A DNA stretch of 64,000 bases, taken from NCBI RefSeq assembly GCF_003286085.1, contig NW_020825289.1, positions 11,222,001 to 11,286,000 on the forward strand. The letters run 5' to 3'. Origin of the DNA: Drosophila persimilis. Taxonomy: Eukaryota; Arthropoda; Insecta; Diptera; Drosophilidae. Shown here piece by piece: positions 26,601-38,860 of this stretch (within the stretch, counting starts at the first letter, position 1; the number at the start of each line of letters is the position of its first letter). Position numbers and translations under genes: made by a program. The notes beneath the pieces are model-generated. The model was not told the DNA's origin. It searched no databases and worked only from the letters and a program-made list of their open reading frames with translations.

Positions 26601-28300
26601 AAGACTGAATCGCAGATATCTGTGGCTCTATCAAATCTACAAACAAATTTTTGGCGCGTGTGTCGGAGTCTGCCCGTAAGCAAATTTTGTAATACCCAGT
26701 ACTTGTAGCGAAGACAAGGGTATAATGTGTAGGTGGAAAATAAAGTCTTTAATTTAGAGGATTATAGTTTCAGCCAACGATATCTATACTCAAGGAGTTA
26801 ATCCTCGAATATTCTATATTTAAGTGCATCTCTCTCAGGAGTACTGGGTGGCAGATGGTCGAGGCACGCCCAAATAGAGTTTTTTATTTATTTATTTTTT
26901 TTTTTTTTTGTTGCTGCTGCTGCAATATGAGGCACAAATCATGTTAAACATTTGAATATGTTCGTCCGATGTTGCTGCTGCTTCTGTTGCTGGGGATGTA
27001 TGTATTTCCTTCGAGCTCTTTTGACAGAGAGGCAGACAGACAGACAGACACGTATGGCGGCCGAGAGAGCTGTGGCACTAAATTTGATCTCTCGCGTTTT
27101 GGCACGAACTGTAATTGAAAATTTCGTATGTATTTCAAGAAAACACCAACGAGCAACAAAACCCGACACTCGAAACACTTGGCTTTGGGCTTTTCACGGA
27201 TATCTATGGGGCTGCGCTGTTGTGGGGAGCGGTAAGCCTCGGCTTTCTTGTCCGGTTACGTGAAATTTCAAATGTCATAATTTCTGACAGTTTGATAGTC
27301 GTACAAACCGAGAGACAGCCACAGTCAGAGTCGGAGTCAGAGGCTGCGGTGGACGAATGAAAGCTGAGGGTAGCTGGAGATTGTTTTTGGCCAGATGTTT
27401 TACCAAATAGCAAACAAAGTGACAAGTTGAACCACATTGAAAGCTCAGCCGTACACTGGTTCAATGATGTGTATAAATAAACCGAAGAACAGAAAGAGTA
27501 ACTCCATCCGAAGCGATAAGAACTTTATCCCATGCGACATATCGCTTATATCTAGGACAACTTTTCACCCAACTGCCGGCTACTGTCCAAAGTTCAGTTC
27601 TCCCAGGTATTTTCCCCTAAGAAGTACAAAGGTGTTTCCATAAGTCGTCTTTGGCCAACTATTCTGTTGCCCTATTGATTGCTAACGTGAGCCCGGTGCC
27701 ATGGCTTGTAACCTTTTGGACCACACAATGTGCTTAGTTTTGGCTTGAATGTAAATATTGCATAACATGTAAAGTTCTGGTCAAGTCTTAACGGTCTCCG
27801 CCTAGAGTTGGTTACGTTTAAGGGCCATTCCCAGAAGAAAGGAATACCCAATTAGGCCCTTTCCGTCTTTTGGAGGTTGTAGCACTGAAATTTACACGTT
27901 TTCTAGTTACTTGGCGGACAGCTGTGGGCTTTTTGTTTTACATTTGAAGCGAGAAAACACGACAAGTCGCGCAGAGAACTTGCCCCGGCCGCAACAGGTA
28001 AGCGAGAGTGTAGATTTTTGGGGCTCGTCAGGCCTGACATTGACGAAGTGGTTCTTCGAATGAAATTGTCATAATTTTTTCGGGTTTTCTACATGTCTTT
28101 TGATGCATACAAAGCGCTAATGTTGCCCACTTTGTCATACTTTTCGTTAACAATTGATAAAAGCCACGACAAACCCAAGCCCAAACCCAAAACCATACCG
28201 AACTGAAAAACTGAACAAAGCCCCAAAAAGCAGGGCGAATGAACCTTTTACTAACGGTGCATTCCGAGCCTTTACAATCGAGCAATTGTTATTCCATATA
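23608..28300. other. Non-coding stretch, no clear gene
   Basis: No intact gene is seen. Weak splice-like pairs occur, for example a donor on the minus strand at 23901 and a plus donor after 27228, but each has more than one open frame or no good acceptor. Two ATACCC...GGGTAT imperfect palindromes (about 24430-24455 and 26691-26725) look like degenerate repeat remnants. A T-rich run lies at 26881-26912 and CAGA repeats near 27032-27049. Confidence 0.4.
26881..26912. repeat. T-rich low-complexity run
   Basis: Near-continuous T with three interspersed A residues over 32 bp, followed by a GCTGCTGCT run. Confidence 0.85.
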
Positions 28301-28309
28301 CGAGTACAT

Positions 28310-28660
28310 TCATGAGTCATTCGTTTTCTGAACAAAATTGCTTCGGAGGAGCAGTCGCATACCCTTTAGCTCCATGGTTATGGCTGGGGCGAGTGGCGTC
28401 CTTGACCGCAGCATATCACCGTTGAAGATTTTCAGAAGTGAACTGGGATTGGAATGAGGACCGATCTCCAGCTCCGCAACGGCCTCGCCGCCGGAACGTG
28501 CTGCTACAGCGGCTTTAGGTTTCGTCGAGTCTTCGGTCCGTACAAAGACCAGTACTACGAATGGAATGAGGTTATATGTATCCTTCATTATTTCATTATT
28601 TCATTGTTTCTACTTACACAGGAAAGTGGCCAGCCACAGGAGGTACGATTTCCACATCAT
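28310..28660 (-). CDS. Small secreted-type protein, two exons (95 aa)
   Basis: Minus-strand gene model with exon 1 at 28660-28618 and exon 2 at 28554-28310, separated by a 63-bp intron with a perfect GTAAGT donor (28617) and a TTCGTAG acceptor. Exon 1 encodes MMWKSYLLWLATFL; splicing in phase 1 completes a hydrophobic core (LLVFV) followed by RTED, giving a textbook signal peptide of about 20-23 residues. The mature part (about 72 residues) has no cysteine, is rich in Ala, Ser, Leu and basic residues, and ends with QKTNDS, which contains one N-glycosylation sequon. There are tandem in-frame ATGs at 28660 and 28657. Stop is TGA at 28310-28312; I see no AATAAA in the next 200 bp. I do not recognise the family; it could be a peptide precursor, seminal or immune-induced peptide, or a lineage-specific gene. 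The join between exons and the signal peptide are seen; secretion is inferred. Confidence 0.6.
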
Positions 28661-29438
28661 CTTTTCTACGTACAGCAAGCGAGTGACTTTTTACCATCCA
28701 AAACTAATGCTATCATTTACTAAGGCTAATTTCCGTGGAAATCAATTTGATTCGCTCCCTTAAAGTGTGCCTAATGACAAAGAAAAGATGCCTCTGATTA
28801 CTTCTTATGTAATCCGCTGGCGAAAGAGTTTAAGCCCTGGCACGTATCCGCCAAACTATTATTTCTATCTGTATCAGCGTCATCTAGCCAGTGAATTGTC
28901 GTCTGATTGCCAGAGTTTCTACCGGTGGTTGGATCCGTGAGAATTGTTGTGTTTTACGACCCATCTAATGAAGAAAAGGAGCTTCCCCATCCACATCCAC
29001 AGCGCTCCAGTTGACACTGACCGCAGATCCCTATCTCAATATTTAGGTTGCCGTACAAATAAAAGCCAGAGCTGCGGCAGAGCGATGGAGGAGCACTTGA
29101 AGATAAATCAAAAGATGCGAAAACGAGTTGGAAACCCTAAAGGCAGTAGTGAGCTGAGACGACGACACTTTTAGGCCGCGTTTGGAGCGCGAGGCCGAGT
29201 CTTAGGCCTAGGCCCGTGTGCGAGAGATCCCAGCGAAATGATAAATGTTCCCTCTGTGTATCAAGTGTGAATTTTAAGTGAAAAGCCAGCCTACATGCTG
29301 TGCCTGCGGAAAATGAAAATGCCTCTAAAAGAGCCTCTATGCGGAGTACGTGATCCAAAGTCAAATCAAGCTTGAGATATGCCAATAAATGATTTTAATT
29401 ACATCAGTTGTCGGTCCATCAAAAAACATAGAGCATTT

Positions 29439-29456
29439 TCTCTCTCTCTCTCTCTC
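29439..29456. repeat. Dinucleotide run (TC)9
   Basis: Nine TC units; equivalent to a GAGA-factor-type site cluster on the other strand, but isolated. Confidence 0.85.
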
Positions 29457-30311
29457 GATGCGAAGGCGGCCTCTTCTATTGTTTTGTGCCAAGTTCAAAC
29501 AAGAAACTGTGTTCTTTTTATGGGCCTCTTGCCACCGTTCAGAAGTAGAGGAAATGCGCTCTGGGCCATAAAAGCCAGACATAAAACCAAATACAAAACC
29601 AACCGAAAAATCAAATAGAAAACCCAACCCGAAGCCTGAACCCTAGAAGAGTTGAAAGAAGCGACCAACGAAGAAAAAAAGAAGTAGAATTATGTTTTCT
29701 AGAATATTTCCCGCTTGGTTAGATTCCATATAATTCCGAACCGATAGAGCAAACCCGAGGATCGTAAAAAGTGCGAACTGTAAATCATGACAGTTTTTAC
29801 AACCCGCTCGTTGCTCGTACAGGCGACTCGGCGGCAGCCACCGCTACCTGGCATTACGGCATTACGAGCGTCAAAGAATTCTCTGCGGAAATGTAATTCT
29901 CTTTATGAAGCCCCTGGTCCAGAAAAGAGAAACAGAAACAGAATTTGTATTTATGCACCGCTTTAATTTCCCGCTCTATTAAAGCAGCAACCATTAAAAG
30001 TTCTTCAGACACGAATAATCGAATGTCGAATGAATCGGGGGCACAGGCACGGGCACCCACTGGCGGCGTTGGAGATTTTCAGGGGCTTTTACCCATAAAT
30101 CCATATAATAATTGGTTATGAAATCGTTCATTGCAGAGCTTTGAGCGGAGCTTAGACATGAGCCCGCTTAGTCGTAGGGGCGGCGGAGCGACGGGGCTTA
30201 TTTATGAATCGATGAATTTACGACCGTTTTGTGGGGGCTGGTTATGCGAGTAATGCATTTGAATTTACGAGACGGATTTAATCAAAGGCATAGACAAAGG
30301 CAACATAGGCA

Positions 30312-30569
30312 ATGGATATGGCAACGACAAAGAGGTCTGAGCAAATGGCAATTGTCTCCCCAGATCTGCTCCCATTCGATGCCGAGGCCCGTTACGATAT
30401 TAATTGCCGGCCATTAGCAGCATCACTCAACTTAAAGCATATGCAACAACAGCCCCACGGACGTGCCACGGGGGAGTCTCAGACAGATGGAGACGGTAAG
30501 GAAAGGAAACTATCTGTAGACTCATACATCAATGCCGCTAAATCCACTTGTCAGGAGGTACAAACGTGA
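30312..30569 (+). CDS. Candidate small ORF (85 aa), unknown
   Basis: An ATG in good context (GGCAATGG) directly follows an in-frame TAG and opens an 85-codon frame ending in TGA. Unlike most frames here it contains no simple repeat and has balanced, hydrophilic composition, beginning MDMATTKRSEQMAIV and ending CQEVQT. It has no signal peptide or membrane segment. A donor-like GACG/GTAAGG lies inside at 30496, so it could instead be a first exon spliced there. No homologue is recognised, and a chance ORF of this length is quite possible in 64 kb. Confidence 0.22.
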   Translation: MDMATTKRSEQMAIVSPDLLPFDAEARYDINCRPLAASLNLKHMQQQPHGRATGESQTDGDGKERKLSVDSYINAAKSTCQEVQT

Positions 30570-31227
30570 GAATCGTTCAACGTAAAAAACCAGAGAGACA
30601 GAAACTGAAACAGAAACAGATACAACAAAAAACAAAAAAAGAAATATAACAAAAGCAAACGACAAACGGCAAACAGATCGGGCAACGAGGAAATATTGTC
30701 AGGCAACACTCTTTAACCCATGAGATGTAGATGTATCTGTATCTGCATCTGCATCTGTGTGCTGTATGCTGTATGCTGTGTAAATGTGTGTCTATTGGTT
30801 GCACTGTAGCTTTTGCCTTCTCCCTGGGGAGATTTGTGGCCGGGACACCTGCAGCATTTGAGGGCCGTTCGTCGCTGCGGCAGTGAAAGACTTTTTTATG
30901 CTAAATACCATCGCAGTTTATATTGATGACGACAGCAGCAGCAACAGCAGCAGCATCAACCATACTAAGTATATGCAGATCTACAATATAAGTATACATA
31001 TACACAGACATACATCTATACGTATGTATATGGAAGGTAGGGAAATGTGTGACAAAACACCACAAGGAATTTTAATCCCAAAATGATTGATAATCATTTG
31101 CACGAGGCAGAGAGAGAGAGAGAAAAGCTTTATCACGTTCCATTTGACTAGGTGTAAAGTCCATGGGGTATTATCAGCAACGCCCAACATCGTCTTCAGC
31201 ATCATCGTCATCGTCATCATCATCGGT

Positions 31228-31272
<45 letters not shown>
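31228..31272. repeat. Trinucleotide microsatellite (ATC)15
   Basis: Fifteen exact ATC units, flanked on the left by a degenerate ATC/GTC array from 31198. It encodes poly-Ile on one strand and poly-Met on the other, creating spurious frames at 30981-31326. Confidence 0.95.
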
Positions 31273-34200
31273 GTAGTCCCACTCTGCCCCGCCTGGCTTT
31301 TGTTTGCTGCTAATGTTTGCACTTAATTCACCAGACAATAGGGAACCAGGGAACCGGGGAGAGTGGATCGGAGGGAAGTATTTTCTTTTAGCTTTTACCC
31401 ACTGAAAAAGTGGGGGAAGACTGTGGCTGCCAAGGCGAAAAGTCTAAATTATGTCGTTGCCGCCTGACTGTTGCATAGGAAAATGCATCATTTTGTAAGC
31501 TTAAGCTAAGACGATGCGCTTTTTGTGAATGGAACACCGGCACACTGAGAGAAATGAAAGAGAATAATATCAAGGAATATTTTGGAAGAGTATTAGAAGT
31601 GGAAAATGGCAGCTTCACTGCTTTCTTAGTGCAATTTTCCTGAAATAACTATTTTCTTAGCTGCCTAGTCGAATTTGCCATATCATGTGGCATATTTGAC
31701 TGCCAACAATATGTTTCTGTCCGCCCCATCCCCGACAGCCCCTGAGATGAACATTTTCCATTCAGCCAAAGTTTATTTCCATCCATTTAGTCTTTTGTTT
31801 GTGGGTTTTTGGATGGTGACACCTTTTTCTTTTTTTTGGGATCCAAGACGGATCCAACTATTTAACCTGCCACACACTTCCCCCTGGAGCACCTTTGGTG
31901 TGGCATCTACAGCTGACGATGAGTTGAAAATTGAACAAAAGACGATGCGAGTCATAATTTATCATGATGCTGGGATTAGTTGAGATCTGTTTTACAACTG
32001 TTTATTTTTAACACGTTGCACATACGCCCTGTGTGTATCGCGTATGACAATGCCACTGCCACTGCGACTGCCCCTGCCCCTGCCAATAGACGAGTGCCGA
32101 GTGGCGAAGACTCGGGCTAATGTTCAAATTTATTGACTATCAAATGCTGAATGCATTGTGTGTGCAGTGGCAGTGCCTACTGCATTGGTTTGTGCCACTT
32201 TCACGAGAGCCACGAACACACCCAACCTGAATTATCGAACAGTGGACACCCTGTCGTTGTGGGACTTGGATTTGGGCATAGATTTCCTGGGTCGTTCCTC
32301 GTATTTCCTGACAAAGTCAATTGGATCGCAAAGATTGGATCGTTGGGGCATCTCGCTGCATGCCGCTGCTTGGCCTACAACAGGCCTCCCCTCAAAAATC
32401 AACCACGCCCCAAAACTGAAACAAAGTTGAGTCCTCCATAGCTTTTGGCCCAAAGTGTTTGTAATTGTTATGGCCAAGAGGAGAGCGACAGCGAGAAGGA
32501 AACTCGTTCTTTCACTTTGGCCTGCAAGCGCGAACTTTATGGCTACACCTACCCAGAAACCAACGGCAGATGATCATCTCGGCAAAGACCTCACCGTCCC
32601 CAGTCCCATTCCCATCTGCATCTCCTTCGGCTTTGAGTTCTAGCGGTAAATAAAGTTTTGGCAATACGGCCGCGCCCACTGCTTGGAGACCAGAGAGACC
32701 CCAGACCACAGACCCCAGGCCCCAGGTCCGCGAGAGCCGAGAGACCACCTAATGAAATGAATTTCACCTCTCTTTTGGGGCGCAGTATTAAGAAATTACA
32801 AGCAAACGCTTGCCCCACGCACTACGAGGAGGAAATTAATTTGCGCGTTCGCCAAATTTAATTCAATTTTTTTTAACAGCTCGGACCAACGCGGATGTAC
32901 TGCCACGCCCCGAAACGAAAGTTGACCCACTGCTGGCTGGAATGTTTTGCTGGGATCGGTCCTGCCTGCATTCCAAATCCCAGGCCAAAGAGTTCGGGGA
33001 GTACGGGGTACGAATTAAGACATAATAAAGCTGTCCCTCAGTCAGCCGGGCCCATCCGTCAAGAGATGGTGCCGTTTGGTGCCGTTCTTGGGGCGTGTAA
33101 CGCACTCCGAACACCTTCGCCCCAGACAAGACGTTTTTGGCTTAAACGATATTCTTGGGCGAGGAGGGGGTAAGACACAAAGTGGGGTCGTCATACTTGG
33201 GAGTTCATTTTGCAGTCGCGGCTCAAACTTGGCTGACGGCAAGGGAAGTGCCGATACGGGAAGGGACTGATACGGCGGGTTGGTTGGATATGGTGCCTGT
33301 TTGACAAACGAGTGTCATTTATCAAAATGTGACACTATTTGCGCCAAGTCATGTGTTAACTGCACTTTATTTTATTGTTATACTCTCCAGTCGAGTCTCT
33401 CGTGTGGTGGAGCACAAAGGGCCAGCCCTGCCCTGCCTCCCGCTCCTCGTCTTCGTCCTCTGCCATCGGTTTTCAAGTGCTCTCATAAAATATATATCAT
33501 AATTGAGGGTTACGTTGTAGCTTTTTCTTTTCTTTTTGGGGAAAAGGCCATATAAGTAGTACAGAAATTGACTTTGCCACCAGGATGGAGGATGAGGTAT
33601 GACCAGATACCGGACCAGAGATACGAGTAAGAAAAATTGGTCTGTCCGGCCCCCGTGGCCTATGTTCCTGGTACTCTGATTCCAGCAAACTGATTTCAGA
33701 TTAGCTGGAAATACATTATTGGTAAATTGATATGAATTTTCATTCAATAATGCATTTATTGAGGACTCTTTTGGACAATAGCTTAGATATTTTTGTGGTA
33801 TTCCTCCTCTGAACCTCATAAAGAAGTAATTTTCTTCCTTTCCAATTTATTAAGTCTTTTTTTCTTTGGTCGCAACCTGCATTTAATGCCAATAATATAA
33901 GTATTATGATTATGTGCTCGAAAGTTACAGCGCTCGTCGCGCTCTTAAATGTTGTCTTTACCAAAGAGACCCCAACAACGAAAAAAAACCCCCCAATTCC
34001 CGAAAAAACCAAAGTCCGAAGAGTAATTTCTTGCACGACATTAATTTCTTTTAAATTACGCATAATTGAAGCACGGGCACTCGAACTTGATCGATGGCCG
34101 CATCGAAAAGTCGGAGTCGGAGTCCCCCCAGCAGCAGCAGCCGCAGAAGAGTACTCCACCAGCGAAACAAGTTCTCCCGACATGTGTTTGAGAGGTGTGT

Positions 34201-35380
34201 GCTCCATCCATCCGACCGTCCTCCTCTGTGGAGTACTCGAGAGTACTTTGAGTGAAATTCCCAAAAAGAAAAAAAAGATTGCTCTGCTCTGCCATAATTA
34301 TTTCAGTTTTTATTTGTGGTCGCTCATATTTTCCATATACGATTATGAGGGCAAGTTCTTGGACTGAACAGGGGACAGGCGGCGACATTGACATTCGAAT
34401 TAGACACCTGACAGCAGCAGCAGCAACAGCAACAGTATTTCTGAGTACGGGGGCTCAAAGACTCTGTCATGGAGTGACGGTAATTCGACGATTTCTTCTA
34501 TTTTCTTCCATTGAAGCCTTGGCTGCACTACTTTGAAATTTGATTTAATTCTCCGTACACTCTTTTTTTTGGTCTCTCTGCCCTTGGGCCGAGCGAGATC
34601 TTGGCCTGGCCTGTCAGTCAGTCTGAAATTTCATATTGTGCTCGGGTCTTACGGGTATTTAGTTTTTTTGTTGGGGTTTGCCGTGGCTTTGTTGGCGCGA
34701 TAAGCGGATTTTTTATTACATCAGTTTAGTGTCACATTAGCGCAGCACTCGCTGGTCGCAAGCTGTGGGGGCGACAGATCTGTGTGGATGCCAATCCATT
34801 CCCATTCGAATCCATCCCATTGATGCCCAGTTTTATGGCTAAGCAAGGGCCAGGCCAGGCCAGAGATAAATTTTATAGCCACAATTCCTGGGCCTTCAAC
34901 AAGCTCTTTCGTATATCCATCTCAATCTGCATCGTGATCGGCGGGGAATCGGATCGGATGGGATGGATCGGATGCCTGCAGCTCGCATCCCATAAAATCT
35001 TTCAACGCGAAACACAGAACTTATGAATTTCTTAATTTTTACGAAACGCCCGACTCTCTCACAGATCTGTCTGTGGCCAGGCTTGGTCTTTTTTATGGCA
35101 TTTCGTTTTGTTGCGATGCTATCTGTTTCTGTTTCTGTTTCAGGTTTTGCTCTTTAAAGTGTCTCGCAGCAGGGCTCGGTCCCGGTCGCAACCCGGTCCC
35201 GGTGTCGGTCGATTCATTGCATGAATCATGGGCCAGTTAAGAGCAGAATTCTTAAATGTTCGCTTATAGGGTCAACGCTTTGTGGCCTGGCACTTGTAAC
35301 CCAATTTCATTCCCCGAATTAATTGTAAATCAAATGGCAGCCCAGATTGTTTTATAAGAAATATAATTGCATTTCGGGGA

Positions 35381-35406
35381 ATATATATATACTATATATA
35401 TATTTA
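35381..35406 (+). promoter_or_regulatory. TATA-like AT tract upstream of the tetraspan-like gene
   Basis: An alternating TATATATA tract (broken by ACT) lies 96-121 bp before the start codon at 35502, in a position compatible with a core promoter and a short 5' UTR. No perfect TCAGTY initiator is found at +30, so the exact transcription start is not assigned. It could equally be an AT microsatellite. Confidence 0.3.
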
Positions 35407-35501
35407 ATGCCCAAGATTTGCTTTGATCAGAGTCACTTGGTTTTAAAGTCAATGTTCTCGAAATACAGTTCAAAATACTTCATTTGATATTCGATGCGAA
35501 G

Positions 35502-36105
35502 ATGGTTTTGTGTTCGTCCTGCTGCTATTACCTCGACCTCCGTTGGGGCTGCTTTTGGTCCGGAGTCGCAATGATCCCGTACTATACGCTCATGGCATTT
35601 CTGATGTTCGATGATCTCGAAGAATCCCATGAAGCCCTCGATGAAAACATGGACGCTCGTCTGGAAACTCACGGCTTTTGGGTGCTGGGCATAACATACA
35701 CAATAATGGGTATACTCTCTTTTCCTCTGCTCTTTGCTGGCCTGCTGGTAAGCATGCTCCTCGAAGGATCTGCTTGGAAATTCTATCGAGTTTTTGTATT
35801 TTCTCCGAGCAGAATATCTCCTGGCTTTGTGTCGCTTTCCTTGTGTTACAAATACCACCGGTCTTGGTGAATTGCTACTATCTTTTGGTGGCCATTATGT
35901 ATGGCATTGAACTCGAAACGTTCATCACCTATGGCGTGCCTCAGGGTAAGTTTCTCCCATTGCAGATCGACGACACGCCTTCCACATCCCATTCGTTGCA
36001 GTATTAGTGATCTACATCGATCTGGTGGCATATTCTTATCTAGAGGAGAAAAGGATCATTGCCAACAACCGAAAATATGAGGCTGAAGAAGTCCCAGTAG
36101 CATAA
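35502..36105 (+). CDS. Four-TM small membrane protein, three exons (160 aa)
   Basis: Exons at 35502-35747, 35813-35945 and 36002-36105, with introns of 65 bp (GTAAGC...GAGCAG, phase 0) and 56 bp (GTAAGT...TTGCAG, phase 1). The joined frame is 160 residues ending ...EVPVA then TAA. Residues 4-8 are a cysteine cluster (CSSCC) followed by LRWG, then hydrophobic segments at about 15-36, 58-82, 84-113 and 119-140, with an acidic loop (about 37-56) between the first two and a charged C-terminal tail (EEKRIIANNRKYEAEE). This layout matches a class of small insect-specific four-pass membrane proteins of unknown function; I cannot name the gene. The start is chosen for its strong context (GAAGATGG); an out-of-frame ATG eight bases upstream has a weak context. 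An AATAAA follows at 36310. Clean splice signals and frame agreement across both junctions make this the best-supported gene of the window. Confidence 0.75.
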
Positions 36106-36309
36106 CATTGAGGTTTTTCCATTAGCGTATGGCCATAAGCTGCTTTCGGCAAACCAGTTAGCGAATTCCCTTGGGGAATCGTACGATCAAAAATTTACCA
36201 AATTTAAAATGAAAACCACATACTAAATGCTTTTTCCGGTAGAATACACAAACAACAGCGATAAGGTTGAGGCTCTCTGCCTGCAGAGAGAGAAAGAAAC
36301 ATGTCAAGA

Positions 36310-36315
36310 AATAAA
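36310..36315 (+). terminator. Poly(A) signal AATAAA
   Basis: Canonical AATAAA about 205 bases after the stop codon of the four-pass membrane protein gene, giving a plausible 3' UTR of about 225 bases. Confidence 0.5.
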
Positions 36316-38230
36316 AACCAAAATGATTTATCATAATGGGAGTTTCGGAGTCGGAGTCAGAGTTTGAATCGGGATCGGAATCAGAGTCTTGTGCTCCCAG
36401 CGGCGTTGCCTAAACGGGCGATAACGATGTCCGAGAAGACGACGACGACGATGATGACGATGACGACGACGACGGCGTAGACGATATCGAGACTGAGAAC
36501 GGTGCCTCTGAATGGTTGTCCTCGACCGGGCCGAAATGTCAACTCTTCATATAAAAATTAACGAAATATAAATTAAAAAATATTCCCTACCTCCATCGTT
36601 GGGCGATGAAATGAAAACCAGATACAGAAATATTCGTTTCGGTTTCGGTTTGGGCTTGGGTTCTGGAATACAGTTTTTTGGTCGTTGATTCTGTGTCTCG
36701 GCGGTGCCCCACACCGCTGGCGATTTACGAGTATGTCCCTTCTTGTATCGGGTTACGCCTGCGCGACATTGTTGCTCGGGTTGTGTTGGGCTGGGGGGAG
36801 GGGACCCGAAAACCGACATCAGAAATTATGAATTGGCCGTTGTCTGCTGGGCGCCCGTTTTCGGTTCGGCTCGGGACGGATCGGATCGGATGGGGTCCTA
36901 TCGGTGGAATGCATCGCTGCGTTTAAGGCCTTTATCTATGGGCCAATGCATTTTTATCTAATGGAGGCAGCAGCAGCCTCTACCCATTGATTGGGGTCTG
37001 GTTTCATGTCTGACTTATGACAGTCTCGTATCCCCGGAGCCCCATACACTCTGATAGCTTCATAAGCTGCGATAAGCGCGATCCGAGAGCGCTAATTGCT
37101 AGCAAAACTTTTTCGGGGCGCCAGAGAGACAAGGGATATCGGAATGGGGAGACTCCGACTTCAGGTGGCGGCGGTGCAACATGCGGCGGCGTATCACCTG
37201 CATGTTATCGCCAGACAAATGCATTTTGCAAATTATTAACATATGTGGCGGCTGCTACACGACCAGGCCAACAACACCATCAACAGCACCGGCAACGGCA
37301 GCCGGCAGCCAGCAGCCAGCAGCATGTGCAGATACAGATACATTTGTATCTGACGCCAGTGGGTAGGAAGCTGCCGCTGCTGGTCCGGCTCTGGTTTTCG
37401 CTATGGCTGCAGCTAATTGATGTCGGTGCACAAAACTTGATTTATTTCTATTAATAAAGCCCCCAAATGGAAACGGTAGTGGGTCGGTCCCAGCAACGCG
37501 GTGCTGCAGGAGAGTGCCGTGCGGTAGATCGGTGTGGTGTCTGTTTGGCCAGATAGCGATACATTTTCGGCTGCCATATTTGGCCAGAGACCCAGTGGGA
37601 AATGCTCACCAACCGCAAACGCTTGTTCTGCCCATCAAATGGTAATAGAATTTCAGTCGGCTCGAACTATCGAATCGGCTTTTCCACTGGGTGGATATAG
37701 GCCTGGCCAATAAATCGCTTGTTTGGCCACAATTACACACACGTAAGGCAAACCGAAAATGGCCAAATCAGAAATAATCTGGCAACAGTCGTTGTTGTTG
37801 TTGTTGTCGATAGAAATCACATAAAAACCTGGTTGCATAAATTTTAACACCGATTTTAATCGACGGATTGTCGAGCGAACCAGCGAGCAGCCCCAGCCCC
37901 TGTCTCCGCCTCTCCGGCTCCCGCTCACGCTCCCAGATAGACAGCTCATTGAGGCCCGGCGATCACACTTTATGGCCAGGTTTTTGGTGGTAATTACCAG
38001 CCGGCAGCAGTTCCGGTCTGCGCTGCAGTCAGTCTATAATTTCGTTATAAATTATTGATATGTCAAATCAAATTCTCGGCCGGTTTTCTTTTCGTTGGGG
38101 TTCGAGCAGTTCACAAGATTTATAGCCTGCAATTTGGTCTCTGGGAGAGTTTTTGGTTAAAATACTCGTAAATTGGGTGGCTGGGCCAGCAAAGTGGTGG
38201 TCGCTAAAAGTTTATCAAAATATCTGTGAA

Positions 38231-38497
38231 ATGTATATAAATTTATTGAGTTTCACTCAAGTACGAGGGAAATGCTTCAAGAATGTCTATGATATTCTTG
38301 ATATTCGTACGATTTTTATTGGAATTTCATGGCGAAATTTCTATGTGGATTTTATAATATCTGACACTTCTAACAACTTCTCCATCGCACCTCGTACATA
38401 TCATATGCCGCAGTGCACACATAAATATTGTTATATGAGGAAGGAGAGACGACGACGTGGACCGACCAACAAGACAGATTACGACGATGGCGTCTGA
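38231..38497 (+). CDS. Candidate small ORF (88 aa) in AT-rich DNA
   Basis: An ATG (context GTGAAATGT) opens 88 codons to TGA; the frame is open for 26 further codons upstream without an ATG. The DNA is AT-rich, where chance stops should be frequent, yet the frame has none. The peptide begins MYINLLSFTQVRGKCFKNV, has a hydrophobic middle, and ends in a strongly basic stretch (RKERRRRG) then TDYDDGV. No family is recognised. It might be a remnant of a mobile element or an exon. Confidence 0.2.
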   Translation: MYINLLSFTQVRGKCFKNVYDILDIRTIFIGISWRNFYVDFIISDTSNNFSIAPRTYHMPQCTHKYCYMRKERRRRGPTNKTDYDDGV

Positions 38498-38860
38498 GAC
38501 CGGCGGACATGTACAACACTTTGCTTTACATGGCGATACGGAAAAATACGCAGAGATTTCCCTGCTAAGTTTTTCCGGGGCATGCACATTATCCGCTGAG
38601 TTACCTCATGTTTTGTTTTTGGGCTCTATTCGACATAACTGGAGCGTTTTTGGCCACCGCCACAACCTGATTTGGGGGCGACGGCGACCCCAAACAAAAT
38701 GCCCAACTGCTTGTCTCAAGCATTTGCATTTCGATCTTTCTGCGGCGGCTAACTGGCCAACAGCCAGAGCAAGAGCCAGAGCCAGAGCCAGACTAACAAA
38801 TCCTATCGTAATAAAAGTTTTCTGTACAAAATTACAAGCACTGTTTCGCGAGGTGGGGGA

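Larger units (their letters stand above)
28661..35380. other. Mostly non-coding stretch
   Basis: Holds a TC run at 29439-29456, the ATC repeat at 31228-31272 and one candidate small ORF at 30319-30569. Otherwise I see no gene. The frame at 33740-34264 on the minus strand (174 codons) begins at TTG and its first ATG lies within sequence open on the opposite strand as well. Confidence 0.45.

Noticed and set aside
33740..34264. 174-codon minus frame with a hydrophobic segment
   Set aside because: Starts at TTG, the plus strand is open for 153 codons over the same DNA, and no splice signals support it.
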